Assembly (NCBI RefSeq): GCF_000717025.1
Contig: NZ_JNXG01000021.1
Location: 62,001-126,000, forward strand
Direction of reading: 5' to 3'
DNA: 64,000 bases
DNA from: Streptomyces atroolivaceus
GTDB lineage: Bacteria > Actinomycetota > Actinomycetes > Streptomycetales > Streptomycetaceae
This document shows, piece after piece, positions 27,631 through 36,069 of the stretch. How positions within the stretch are numbered: position 1 is the first letter of the stretch; each line of letters opens with the position of its first letter. A program made the translations under genes and the position numbers. The notes under the pieces were generated by a model. The model was given only the letters and a program-made list of their open reading frames with translations. It was not told the DNA's origin and ran no database searches.

Positions 27631-29811
27631 ATGGCGCCCGAGCGATCCTCTTCCGGCAGCACAGCATCGCGGGACCCCGGCCTCGCCCGGCCGCTGGCCG
27701 AGCGGGCGGGGTGGAAAGACGTCGACCTGCGCGCGGTCGACACCGTGAGGGTCCTCGCCGCCGACGCCGTCCAGAGGACGGGCAACGGCCACCCCGGTAC
27801 GGCGATGAGTCTCGCACCGCTCGCCTATCTGCTGTTCCAGCAGGTGATGCGGCACGACCCCGAGGACGACCAGTGGCTGGGCAGGGACCGCTTCGTCCTC
27901 TCGTGCGGCCACACCAGCCTCACGCTGTACATCCAGCTCTACCTGGCCGGCTACGGCCTGGAGATGGAGGACCTGAAGGCGCTGCGGACCTGGGACTCGG
28001 CGACCCCGGGCCACCCGGAGTACCGGCACACCCGCGGTGTCGAGATCACCACCGGCCCGCTGGGCCAGGGAATGGGAGCCGCCGTCGGGATGGCGATGGC
28101 CGCCCGCCGGGAGAGGGGCCTGCTCGACCCGGACGCGGCCCCGGGCACCAGCCCGTTCGACCATCACGTGTACGTGCTGGCGTCCGACGGCGACATGATG
28201 GAGGGGGTCGCGTCCGAGGCCGCGTCGCTGGCCGGTCATCAGCAACTCGGCAACCTCATCACCTTCTACGACTCCAACCACATCTCCATCGAGGACGACA
28301 CCGACATCTCGTTCAGCGAGGACGTCCCGGCCCGCTTCGCCGCGTACGGCTGGCACGTGCAGACCGTGGACTGGACCCGCACGGGCGACTACGTCGAGGA
28401 CGTCGACGCACTGCTCACCGCGATCGAGGCGGCGAAGGCTGAGCGGTCCCGGCCCTCGATGATCATGCTGCGCACGATCATCGGATGGCCCGCCCCGACG
28501 AAGAAGAACACCGGCAAGGCGCACGGTGCGGCACTGGGTGACGACGAGGTCGCCGGCACGAAGCGGCTCCTCGGCTTCGATCCCGGGGTGTTCTTCCCCA
28601 TCGAGGACGAGGTCCTCGCCCACACCCGGGCCGTCGGGGAGCGGGGCAGGGACGCCCGCAAACGCTGGCAGCGTACCTACGAGGAGTGGCGCGCCGCCGC
28701 CCCGGAGCGGGCGGCCCTGCTGGACCGGCTGCGGGAGCAGGAACTCCCCGACGGCTGGACCGAGGCCCTTCCGGACTTTCCTGCCGACGCGAAGGGCATG
28801 GCCACCCGCAAGGCGTCCGGCAAGGTGCTCACCGCCCTCGCACCGGTCCTGCCCGAGCTGTGGGGAGGCTCGGCGGACCTCGCGGGCAGCAACAACACCA
28901 CCATGGACGGCGAGCCCTCCTTCGTCCCGGCCGACCGGCAGACGACGGAGTTCGCGGGAGGCCCCTACGGGCGGACCCTGCACTTCGGTATCCGTGAGCA
29001 CGCGATGGGCACCGTGCTCAACGGCATTGCCCTGCAGAGCCTGACGCGTCCCTACGGAGGCACCTTCCTCACGTTCAGCGACTACATGCGTCCCGCGGTC
29101 CGCCTCGCCGCCCTGATGAAGCTCCCCGCCACCTACGTGTGGACCCACGACTCGATCGGACTGGGCGAGGACGGGCCCACCCACCAGCCCGTCGAACACC
29201 TGGCCGCTCTGCGCGCGATCCCCGGCCTCGACGTCGTACGCCCCGGCGACGCCAACGAGACCACCGTCTGCTGGCGCACGATCCTGGAGCACACGGACCG
29301 GCCCGCCGGTCTCGTCCTGACCCGGCAGAACCTGCCGGTGCTGGACCGCGCCGACGGCGTCCACGCCCCGGCCGAGGGAGCCGCGCGCGGCGCGTACGTC
29401 CTCGTGGAGGCGGCCGGAACCGCCCCGGACGTCATCCTCGTCGCGACGGGATCGGAGGTCCACATCGCGCTCGGCGCCCGCAAGCTGCTGGTCGACGAAG
29501 GGCTGGCCGTCCGTGTGGTCTCGATGCCCTGCCGCGAATGGTTCGCCGAGCAGCCGTCGTCCTACCAGGACGAGGTACTGCCGCCTGACGTGCGCGCCCG
29601 TGTGAGTGTCGAGGCCGCCGTCGGTCAGGGGTGGCGCGAAGTGGTCGGCGACGCCGGCCGCATCGTCAGCCTGGAGCACTACGGCGCGTCCGCCGACTAC
29701 GAGCGGCTGTACGAGGAGTTCGGCTTCACCGCCGAAGCCGTCGCCGCCACCGCCCGCGCGAGCATCCGCGACGCGGTGGAGCCCCCCAGGCCGGGCGGGC
29801 GACGGCCGTAG
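27631..29811 (+). CDS. tkt: Transketolase
   Basis: This is a 726-aa protein. The thiamine diphosphate motif is LASDGDMMEGVASEAASLAGHQQL through FYDSNHISIEDD. The catalytic His region GNGHPGTAMSLAP is near residue 50, and GIREHAMG with the pyrimidine-domain DSIGLGEDGPTHQPVEH follows. It transfers two-carbon units among pentose-phosphate sugars in the cytosol. It sits apart from the usual tal-zwf-opcA operon, so it is probably an accessory copy. The 10-bp gap to the convergent NHLM gene leaves almost no room for a terminator. Confidence 0.95.
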   Translation: MAPERSSSGSTASRDPGLARPLAERAGWKDVDLRAVDTVRVLAADAVQRTGNGHPGTAMSLAPLAYLLFQQVMRHDPEDDQWLGRDRFVLSCGHTSLTLYIQLYLAGYGLEMEDLKALRTWDSATPGHPEYRHTRGVEITTGPLGQGMGAAVGMAMAARRERGLLDPDAAPGTSPFDHHVYVLASDGDMMEGVASEAASLAGHQQLGNLITFYDSNHISIEDDTDISFSEDVPARFAAYGWHVQTVDWTRTGDYVEDVDALLTAIEAAKAERSRPSMIMLRTIIGWPAPTKKNTGKAHGAALGDDEVAGTKRLLGFDPGVFFPIEDEVLAHTRAVGERGRDARKRWQRTYEEWRAAAPERAALLDRLREQELPDGWTEALPDFPADAKGMATRKASGKVLTALAPVLPELWGGSADLAGSNNTTMDGEPSFVPADRQTTEFAGGPYGRTLHFGIREHAMGTVLNGIALQSLTRPYGGTFLTFSDYMRPAVRLAALMKLPATYVWTHDSIGLGEDGPTHQPVEHLAALRAIPGLDVVRPGDANETTVCWRTILEHTDRPAGLVLTRQNLPVLDRADGVHAPAEGAARGAYVLVEAAGTAPDVILVATGSEVHIALGARKLLVDEGLAVRVVSMPCREWFAEQPSSYQDEVLPPDVRARVSVEAAVGQGWREVVGDAGRIVSLEHYGASADYERLYEEFGFTAEAVAATARASIRDAVEPPRPGGRRP

Positions 29812-29821
29812 GGGTTCTCCG

Positions 29822-32680
29822 TCAGCTCATCTGACGCCGAACCAGTTCATGGAGCTGCCCGCTCGTGTCCGCGAGGAGCTCGGCGGGCGGTCCCTCCTGG
29901 ACGACGCGGCCGTCCGCCATGACGATCACGCGGTCCGCGTCCATGACCGTGGACAGCCGGTGAGCGATCACGACACGGGTGGCCCGCAGCGACCGGGTGC
30001 TCTCGATCACGGTGCGCTGGGTCTCGTTGTCCAGCGCACTGGTGGCCTCGTCGAAGAACAGGATGCGCGGACGCCGGACGAGCGCCTGGGCGATCATCAG
30101 CCGCTGGCGCTGCCCCCCGGAGATCGAGCCGCCGCCGGAGATCATCGTGTGCAGCCCCATCGGCATGCGCTTGATGTCCTCGGCCAGCCCCGCCATCGCG
30201 GCGGCCTCCCACGCCTCCTCCTGGGTGAAGACCTCGGCGCCGCAGATGCAGTCCAGGATCGACCCGGACAGCGGCTGGGCGTTCTGCAGGACCACCCCGC
30301 ACTGACGGCGTACGGCCGCCTGGTCGAGCGCCGTCAGATCCTGACCGTCGTACAGGACGCTGCCCGAGACCGGCTGGTCGAAGCCGATGAGCAGCCTCAG
30401 CAGCGTCGACTTGCCGCATCCGCTGGGGCCCACGACCGCGACGAACTCGCCGGGCCGCACGGTCAGAGACACCCCGTCGAGGACGACGGGACCGTCGTCG
30501 GAGTAGCGGAAGGACACGCCACGCGCCTCGATCTCCCCGGACAGGGCGCCGGGCTGGGTGCTGGCGCCGCGTACCTCGGGCGCCTCGTCGAGCACCGGCT
30601 TGATCTGCTCGAACATCGGCAGCACGGCGGCTGCGGACACGAACGCCCCGGTGAGCTGGGTGACGGCCGTCAGCAGCATCGTCACGGACGTGTTGAAGGT
30701 CAGGAACTCACTGGCCGTCAGGGACCCGCGTGCCGGGCCCGCCAGCAGGACGAAGATGACGAGTGAGCACAGCGGCAGATAGACCGCGTTGAGGACCGTC
30801 GTCAGATTCTTGATCCTGCCCGCCCGCTTCTGCAGCTCACGACTGCGGGCGAACTCCGCCGCCCACGCCCCGTACGCGAAGCTCTCCGCCGCCGCGACCC
30901 GCAGCTTGGGCAGCCCGCGCAGCGTCTGGAAGGCCTGGTTGTTCAGCTTGTTCCCGAGCTCGACCAGCCGGCGCTGCCAGCGGAGCTCCCACATGCCCAT
31001 GGTGAGGAACACCGCGGCGATGACCACCAGCATCGCGACGGCCGTGAGCGCCAGCGGGACGCTGAACCAGAGCAGCAGACCCAGATTCATCACCCCGAGC
31101 GTGCCCGCCTGCACGACGACGGGACCTGTGCCGGACAGCACCCGCCGGATGGAGCTCACCCCCATCGCGGCGCTCGCGAGCTCTCCGGTGGAGCGCTGGG
31201 TGAAGAACTTCGTCGGGAGCCGCAGCAGCCGGTCCCAGACCGCGGGCTGCAGCGTGCTCTCGATCCGCCCTTCCATCCGCAGGATCGTGAGGTTCTGCAG
31301 CAGCATGAAGGCCGCCGAGACGACACCGGAGATGATGACGGCGAGTGACACCTGCACGATGAGGGCGTTCTGGGCGTTGGGCACGTACACGCCGAGCACC
31401 TTGCCGGTCGCGATCGGCACCAGCGACCCCAGGGCGACCGTCACCAGTCCTGCCAGTACCAGATTCCGAAGGTCGCCCCGGGTGCCGAACAGGCCGAAGC
31501 GCAGGAGCTGCCTCCTGCTCAACGGCTGCTCCGGCAGTGGCCGGTAGAACATCACGGCGCGCTCGTCGAACTCCTGCGCGGAATCGCCGTCGACGCGGCT
31601 GCGCCGCCCGGTCAGCGGGTTGACCGCCTCGTAGCGGCCCCGCCGCCAGAGCAGGGCGACCGGCGCTCCGGATGCGGCCCGGTGTCCCACCAGCGGCCCT
31701 GAGTTCTCCCGCCACCAGCGTCCGTCGAGCCGCACCGGGCGGGTGCGGATGCGCGAGGCGACCGCCACACGTTCGACCGGATCGATCCGGTCGCTCACCG
31801 CCCCACCCGTCGCGGGCTCCGCCAGGACGATCCCGGAATCCCGGGCCACCAGACGGCAGGCCGCGTACACCGCGTCGTCCGAGGCGCCGGAGGCGGGTGA
31901 AGTGCCCCTCCCGGACCTCCCGATCGAGGTCAGCAGGGCCTGGTCGGCCTCCCTGCGGACCGCCTCGCCGGCCTTCATGCCCGCGGCGGTCCGGTCCTCG
32001 TGAGCGCGCTCCAGCTGTTCGATCCAGCGGTCGAGCGCGGACAGCAGGCGGTACTGCTGATTGACCATCCCCTGCCACATCGCCGGGTCGACGAGGAGGT
32101 CACCCGCCGCCTCGGCGCTGAACGCGGCGCCGTACTGCACACTGCCGGGGGACACCGGCAGCCACAGGATGTCGTCGTCACCCACCGTTTCGTCGAGGGT
32201 GGTCCGCCCGTCCAGCGGGGCCTCGAACAGCACGCGCTGACTGCGGCCCACACCGAGCGAGAAGGCGTGCTCCAACAGGCTCAGCGTGGCGTCCCCGGTG
32301 TCGTAGTGGCTGCGGTACTGCGTCTCGTACGCCGCCTGGCCGTCGTACTCCGGCCGGTACAGCTCACGCAGCGGGATCCGCCGCAGCACGCACTCCTGGA
32401 GGGGGCGTCCGACCAGGGTGTGCTGCGGGCCCTCGACCGGACCCAGCACGAGGGTTCCAGGTTCGAGCCGGCCCAGGAAGTGCCAGTGGCCCTGCTCCGC
32501 CGCGTCCACCGCGAACAGGTCGAGGGCGCCGCCCACGACGAGCCACAGGACCTGGGGCCCTTCCAGTGACAGGCTTCGCAGTCCGGTGCTGTCGACCGGC
32601 CGGCCGAGAGCGCCCAGCGCGGCCATGACCGGGTCCTGCCCGGGGGCCTCCGTGCCCGCGACCGGATGTACGGATGCCAC
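29822..32680 (-). CDS. NHLM-type bacteriocin export ABC transporter (permease-ATPase, no peptidase)
   Basis: This is a 952-aa protein. Residues about 1-380 form a long cytoplasmic region with a cyclic-nucleotide-binding-like start, typical of the second NHLM transporter and lacking the C39 Cys/His pair. The exporter transmembrane domain spans about 400-700. The ATPase domain from about 720 has Walker A GPSGCGKST, signature ISGGQRQR, Walker B ILFFDEATS and the H-loop IAHRLST. GTG at 32680 begins one base after the upstream stop. It works with the C39 transporter and HlyD-like protein. The role of its N-terminal domain in the family is uncertain. Confidence 0.9.
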   Translation of the reverse strand: MASVHPVAGTEAPGQDPVMAALGALGRPVDSTGLRSLSLEGPQVLWLVVGGALDLFAVDAAEQGHWHFLGRLEPGTLVLGPVEGPQHTLVGRPLQECVLRRIPLRELYRPEYDGQAAYETQYRSHYDTGDATLSLLEHAFSLGVGRSQRVLFEAPLDGRTTLDETVGDDDILWLPVSPGSVQYGAAFSAEAAGDLLVDPAMWQGMVNQQYRLLSALDRWIEQLERAHEDRTAAGMKAGEAVRREADQALLTSIGRSGRGTSPASGASDDAVYAACRLVARDSGIVLAEPATGGAVSDRIDPVERVAVASRIRTRPVRLDGRWWRENSGPLVGHRAASGAPVALLWRRGRYEAVNPLTGRRSRVDGDSAQEFDERAVMFYRPLPEQPLSRRQLLRFGLFGTRGDLRNLVLAGLVTVALGSLVPIATGKVLGVYVPNAQNALIVQVSLAVIISGVVSAAFMLLQNLTILRMEGRIESTLQPAVWDRLLRLPTKFFTQRSTGELASAAMGVSSIRRVLSGTGPVVVQAGTLGVMNLGLLLWFSVPLALTAVAMLVVIAAVFLTMGMWELRWQRRLVELGNKLNNQAFQTLRGLPKLRVAAAESFAYGAWAAEFARSRELQKRAGRIKNLTTVLNAVYLPLCSLVIFVLLAGPARGSLTASEFLTFNTSVTMLLTAVTQLTGAFVSAAAVLPMFEQIKPVLDEAPEVRGASTQPGALSGEIEARGVSFRYSDDGPVVLDGVSLTVRPGEFVAVVGPSGCGKSTLLRLLIGFDQPVSGSVLYDGQDLTALDQAAVRRQCGVVLQNAQPLSGSILDCICGAEVFTQEEAWEAAAMAGLAEDIKRMPMGLHTMISGGGSISGGQRQRLMIAQALVRRPRILFFDEATSALDNETQRTVIESTRSLRATRVVIAHRLSTVMDADRVIVMADGRVVQEGPPAELLADTSGQLHELVRRQMS

Positions 32681-32681
32681 G

Positions 32682-34955
32682 TCAGTGCTCCCTGACCAGT
32701 TCGGCGTACGGGCCCCCGGCGGCCACCAGACTCTCGTGCCGGCCGCGCTCCACGACGGTCCCGTGCTCCAGGACCACGATCTCGTCGCTGTCACGCACGG
32801 TGCTCAGCCGGTGCGCGATCACGACACAGGCGCAGCCGCGCCGCCGCAGGTTGTCGATGATGACGCGCTCGGTCTCGGCGTCCAGCGCGCTGGTGACCTC
32901 GTCCAGGACCAGGATGCTGGGCCGGCGCACGAGTGCGCGGGCGATCTCCAGGCGCTGACGCTGCCCGCCGGAGAAGTTCCGGCCGTCCTGCTCCACCCGG
33001 CTGTGGATGCCGCGGGGGCGGCGGGCGACGACGTCGTACAGGGCGGCGTCCCGCAGCGCTTCGGCCACGGCCTCGTCCGGGACCGAGGGATCCCACAGGG
33101 CGACGTTGTCCCGGACCGTGCCCTCGAAGAGGAAGACGTCCTGGTCGACGAAGGAGACGGAGGCGGCCAGCGCACCCCGGGGTATGTCCTCCAGACGCTG
33201 TCCGTCGATGCGGATCGTGCCCTCCCAGGGACTGTAGAGCCCCGAGATGAGCCGGGAGACCGTCGACTTGCCGCTGCCCGAACCGCCGACGAGGGCCACC
33301 TGCTGACCCGGGCCCACGGACAGGGAGAAACCGGTGAGCAGGGGCTTGTCGAGCGGGCTGTAGCCGAAGGTGATCTCCTCCAGCGTCACGTGGCCCTTGA
33401 GCCGACGGGTACTCGCGGCCGGTTCAGGGCGGGAGTACAGCGCGTCGACCGGAAAGTTCTCGACGTCCTTGAGGCGGGCCACGTCGGCCGCGAAGTCCTG
33501 GATCCGGCCCGCCACCCCGTTGAGCCGGGTGACCGGCGCGGTGAAACGGGTCACCAGCGCCTGGAACGCGACGAGCAGACCGATGGAGATGTGCCCCTCG
33601 ACGGCCCGCAGCCCGCCGATCCACAGGATCAGAGCGCTGTTGACCGTGGCGAGGGCGGGGGCGACGATGCCCAGCCAGGCACTCGGCACCCCGAGGCGCT
33701 GCTGCTCCTCCAGCGTCGTCGCGTGCTGTCCGGCCCACCGGCGGAAGTACCCGTTCTCCCCACCGGTGGCCTTCATCGTCTCGATCAGCTGGAGGCCGGT
33801 GTACGAGGTGTTCGTCAGCCGTGCGCTGTCCGCACGCAGCTTCTGGGTGCCCGTGGCCCTCAGCCGTACGACGATGCGCATCGCGACGACGTTGAGCAGC
33901 GCGATCCCCACCCCGATCACGGTCAGCTGCGGATCGTACGTCCACAGCAGGAACGCGTAGAGCAGGACGACGATGCCGTCCACCCCGGCCGCGGTGAGAT
34001 CCCGGGCGAGCGTCTCGGCCACGGCGTCGTTCGACTGGAGGCGCTGGACGAGGTCGGCGGGGCTGCGCTGCGAGAAGAAGGTGACGGGCAGCCGGAGCAG
34101 GTGCCGGAAGAAGCGCGCGCTGCCCAGCGTCGAGGAGATGATGCGCCCGCGCAGCAGATTCGCCTGCTGCAGCCACGTCAGTACGACGGTCAGCGCGACC
34201 ATGGTGCCCATCGCGGCGAACAGCACGCCCAGCAGCGAGGTCTGCTCGCCAATCATGAACATGTCGATATAGGTACGGCTCAGGGCCGGGAGCGTCGCCC
34301 CGACGGCCACCAGCAGCAGGCTGGCGAGCAGAGCGACCAGCATCGTGCCCGTGGTGCCGCGCAGCCGGGCCGGAAGCGATGCCATGACGCCGGGCTTCCG
34401 GCCGCCGCGACGGAAGTCCGCGCCGGGTTCGAGGACGAGGACGACCCCCGTGAAGCTGGTGTCGAAGTCCTCGGTGGGTACGAACCGGCGGCCCTTGTCG
34501 GGGTCGTTGATGTGCACGCCTCGCCGTCCGAGCCGGCGTCCCATGCCGTCGTACACGACGTAGTGGTTGAACTCCCAGAACAGGATCGCGGGCGCCTGGA
34601 CCTCCGCCAGTGCCGCGGGCTCCATCTGCATGCCCTTGGCCTGGAGACCGTAACCGCGGGCCGCCTTGAGCACGTTGCTGGCGCGTGAGCCGTCCCGCGA
34701 GACGCCGCACGCGATCCGCAGCTCCTCCAGCGGCACGTGGCGGCCGTGGTGACCGAGGACCATCGCCAGTGAGGCCGCGCCGCACTCCAGGGCCTCCATC
34801 TGGAGCACCGTGGGAGTGCGTACGGTCTTCGTCCGTCCGGGCTTCGGCGCGGGACGTGACCGCCGCCTGTTGCCCGGGGCCCCCTCCGGGCGGTGCCTGC
34901 CGCGGCCCGGAGGCGGCAGTTGCTGGGCGGTGGGGGACGGGTGCGGGGCGGTCAC
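32682..34955 (-). CDS. NHLM-type C39 peptidase/ABC transporter for double-glycine peptides
   Basis: This is a 757-aa protein. The N-terminal C39 cysteine protease domain has Cys58 in LECGAASLAM, His131 in FNHYVVYDG and Asp151 in HINDPDKGRR, an intact catalytic set. The transmembrane domain follows (about 190-470). The ATPase has Walker A GGSGSGKST, signature FSGGQRQR, Walker B ILVLDE and H-loop IAHRLST. Such proteins cleave leaders after Gly-Gly and export the core. GTG 34955 overlaps the HlyD stop (GTGA). Its natural substrate is most likely the 75-aa peptide encoded just upstream. Confidence 0.93.
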   Translation of the reverse strand: MTAPHPSPTAQQLPPPGRGRHRPEGAPGNRRRSRPAPKPGRTKTVRTPTVLQMEALECGAASLAMVLGHHGRHVPLEELRIACGVSRDGSRASNVLKAARGYGLQAKGMQMEPAALAEVQAPAILFWEFNHYVVYDGMGRRLGRRGVHINDPDKGRRFVPTEDFDTSFTGVVLVLEPGADFRRGGRKPGVMASLPARLRGTTGTMLVALLASLLLVAVGATLPALSRTYIDMFMIGEQTSLLGVLFAAMGTMVALTVVLTWLQQANLLRGRIISSTLGSARFFRHLLRLPVTFFSQRSPADLVQRLQSNDAVAETLARDLTAAGVDGIVVLLYAFLLWTYDPQLTVIGVGIALLNVVAMRIVVRLRATGTQKLRADSARLTNTSYTGLQLIETMKATGGENGYFRRWAGQHATTLEEQQRLGVPSAWLGIVAPALATVNSALILWIGGLRAVEGHISIGLLVAFQALVTRFTAPVTRLNGVAGRIQDFAADVARLKDVENFPVDALYSRPEPAASTRRLKGHVTLEEITFGYSPLDKPLLTGFSLSVGPGQQVALVGGSGSGKSTVSRLISGLYSPWEGTIRIDGQRLEDIPRGALAASVSFVDQDVFLFEGTVRDNVALWDPSVPDEAVAEALRDAALYDVVARRPRGIHSRVEQDGRNFSGGQRQRLEIARALVRRPSILVLDEVTSALDAETERVIIDNLRRRGCACVVIAHRLSTVRDSDEIVVLEHGTVVERGRHESLVAAGGPYAELVREH

Positions 34956-35758
34956 GGGAGCAGCCAATCGATGGGGTGCTGGTCGGCGAGACGGATGGAG
35001 CCGGTGGCCAGGGTCATGGAGCCGATCGCGTACGGAGGGCCCTCGGCCGAGGACCACCGGTAGCCGGACTCGGTCGAGTCCGAGCGCTCGATGCGCACCA
35101 GCACCGCCGACGGCCGCCCGTCCTCGGAGAACTGCTTGCCGAGCTGGGCGTCGCCGAGGAAGCGGGCGATCTGCTGCTGGGTCTGCGCGGCCCTGCCGAC
35201 CGCGGCCACCTTGCCGCGCAGTACCCCGTACTGCTGGGCGGGCACGGACTGGACGGTGAGGTCGACGGAGGCGCCCACCGGGACCGACGCGGCACTGCTG
35301 CCGGACACGTACAGCAGGACGACGAGTGGATCTTCGGCGCCGTCGATCCGTTCGACGCTCGCCACGTCCGCGCCCGTGGTGACCACCGCGCCGATCGTGG
35401 CCGTCACGGAGGTGAGCCGGCCCGCGTCGATCGTACGGACGACGCGTTCGCCCTGCTCCGTACGGACCTTGAGCAAGGGGGAGTTCCGGGGCAGCGTCTC
35501 GCCCTCCTCGGCGAGCACCTCGGTGATCTGTCCGGCGACGGGGCTCTGCAGGACGTAACTGCCGCGGGAATGGGTGAGGATGCCCGGCGCCTCGATCGTG
35601 CTGGCGACCGAGCCCGTCGCTGCCCAGAAGCAGGCTGCGGCCATCACGACGACGGTGACGCAGAGGACGAGCAGGCCCTGTGGGCGGGCGAAGCGCACCG
35701 GAAGGTCGAGCTGTTCGGGTGACTGCAGTTTGGAAAGGGCCTGTTGGCGGAACTGCAC
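34952..35758 (-). CDS. HlyD-like membrane-fusion/adaptor protein of the NHLM exporter
   Basis: This 268-aa protein has one transmembrane helix at about 28-48 (GLLVLCVTVVVMAAACFWAA). A biotinyl-lipoyl-like half-motif (GSYVLQSPVAGQITEVLAEEGETL) and a beta-barrel region (PVGASVDLTVQSVPAQQYGVLRGKVAAVG) follow. It is much shorter than classical HlyD, as in Gram-positive NHLM systems. It is the first gene of the three-gene transporter operon, separated from the peptide gene by a strong hairpin. Confidence 0.88.
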   Translation of the reverse strand: MQFRQQALSKLQSPEQLDLPVRFARPQGLLVLCVTVVVMAAACFWAATGSVASTIEAPGILTHSRGSYVLQSPVAGQITEVLAEEGETLPRNSPLLKVRTEQGERVVRTIDAGRLTSVTATIGAVVTTGADVASVERIDGAEDPLVVLLYVSGSSAASVPVGASVDLTVQSVPAQQYGVLRGKVAAVGRAAQTQQQIARFLGDAQLGKQFSEDGRPSAVLVRIERSDSTESGYRWSSAEGPPYAIGSMTLATGSIRLADQHPIDWLLP

Positions 35759-35788
35759 GGAACTCCTCCCTCACCTGTCAGCGGTCGG

Positions 35789-35826
35789 CACCGAGCCCCG
35801 GAACCGACGGGTTCCGGGGCTCGGTG
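35789..35826 (-). terminator. Perfect 17-bp hairpin between the peptide gene and the transporter operon
   Basis: The arms 35789-35805 and 35810-35826 are perfectly complementary (CACCGAGCCCCGGAACC type) around a GACG loop. There is no U-tract, as usual in Streptomyces. It lies 15 bp after the peptide stop and about 30 bp before the adaptor start. It probably acts as a partial terminator or mRNA 3' stabiliser, giving more peptide than transporter transcript. Confidence 0.85.
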
Positions 35827-35841
35827 GAGTACTGCCGTGTC

Positions 35842-36069
35842 TCAGAGACCGGCGGTCAGGCCGCCGGCCAGGCCGGTGACCGCGCCCGTGTTCACACCGG
35901 TGGTGGACTCCACGAGGCCGGTGACCGAGCCGACGACGCCGGCGACCGGGACGATGCCCTCGACGGTGCCCGTGACGTTGCCGAGCACGTTGCCGACGAG
36001 GCCGCCCGAGACGTTGTCGAGGTCGCTGTCGGAGATCTCGGCGGTCTCGACCTGGGGGGTGTAGTTCAT
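35842..36069 (-). CDS. Double-glycine leader peptide, predicted exported glycine-zipper core (NHLM substrate)
   Basis: A 75-aa precursor. The leader is residues 1-23, ending ISDSDLDNVSGG. It fits the C39 leader rule with hydrophobic Ile at -12, acid at -8, Leu at -7, Val at -4 and Gly-Gly at -2/-1. The predicted 52-aa core (24-75) has 13 Gly, 12 Val and 8 Thr, no Cys, no aromatic residue and no Lys/Arg. Core glycines 3, 7, 11, 15, 35, 39, 43, 47 and 51 share one four-residue register, a GxxxG glycine-zipper pattern. Without Cys, lanthionine formation is excluded, and no modifying enzyme is adjacent. It may be an unmodified membrane-active bacteriocin or a self-assembling surface peptide. Confidence 0.82.
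   Translation of the reverse strand: MNYTPQVETAEISDSDLDNVSGGLVGNVLGNVTGTVEGIVPVAGVVGSVTGLVESTTGVNTGAVTGLAGGLTAGL

Noticed and set aside
25642..29679. A 1345-codon leftward open frame spanning the kinase and the transketolase gene
   Set aside because: Only the part below 27327 is protein-like (the kinase). The rest is antisense to transketolase, with shadow-frame composition.
35842..36069. Lanthipeptide or thiopeptide precursor
   Set aside because: The core has no cysteine and no LanB/LanC/LanM or cyclodehydratase gene is nearby.
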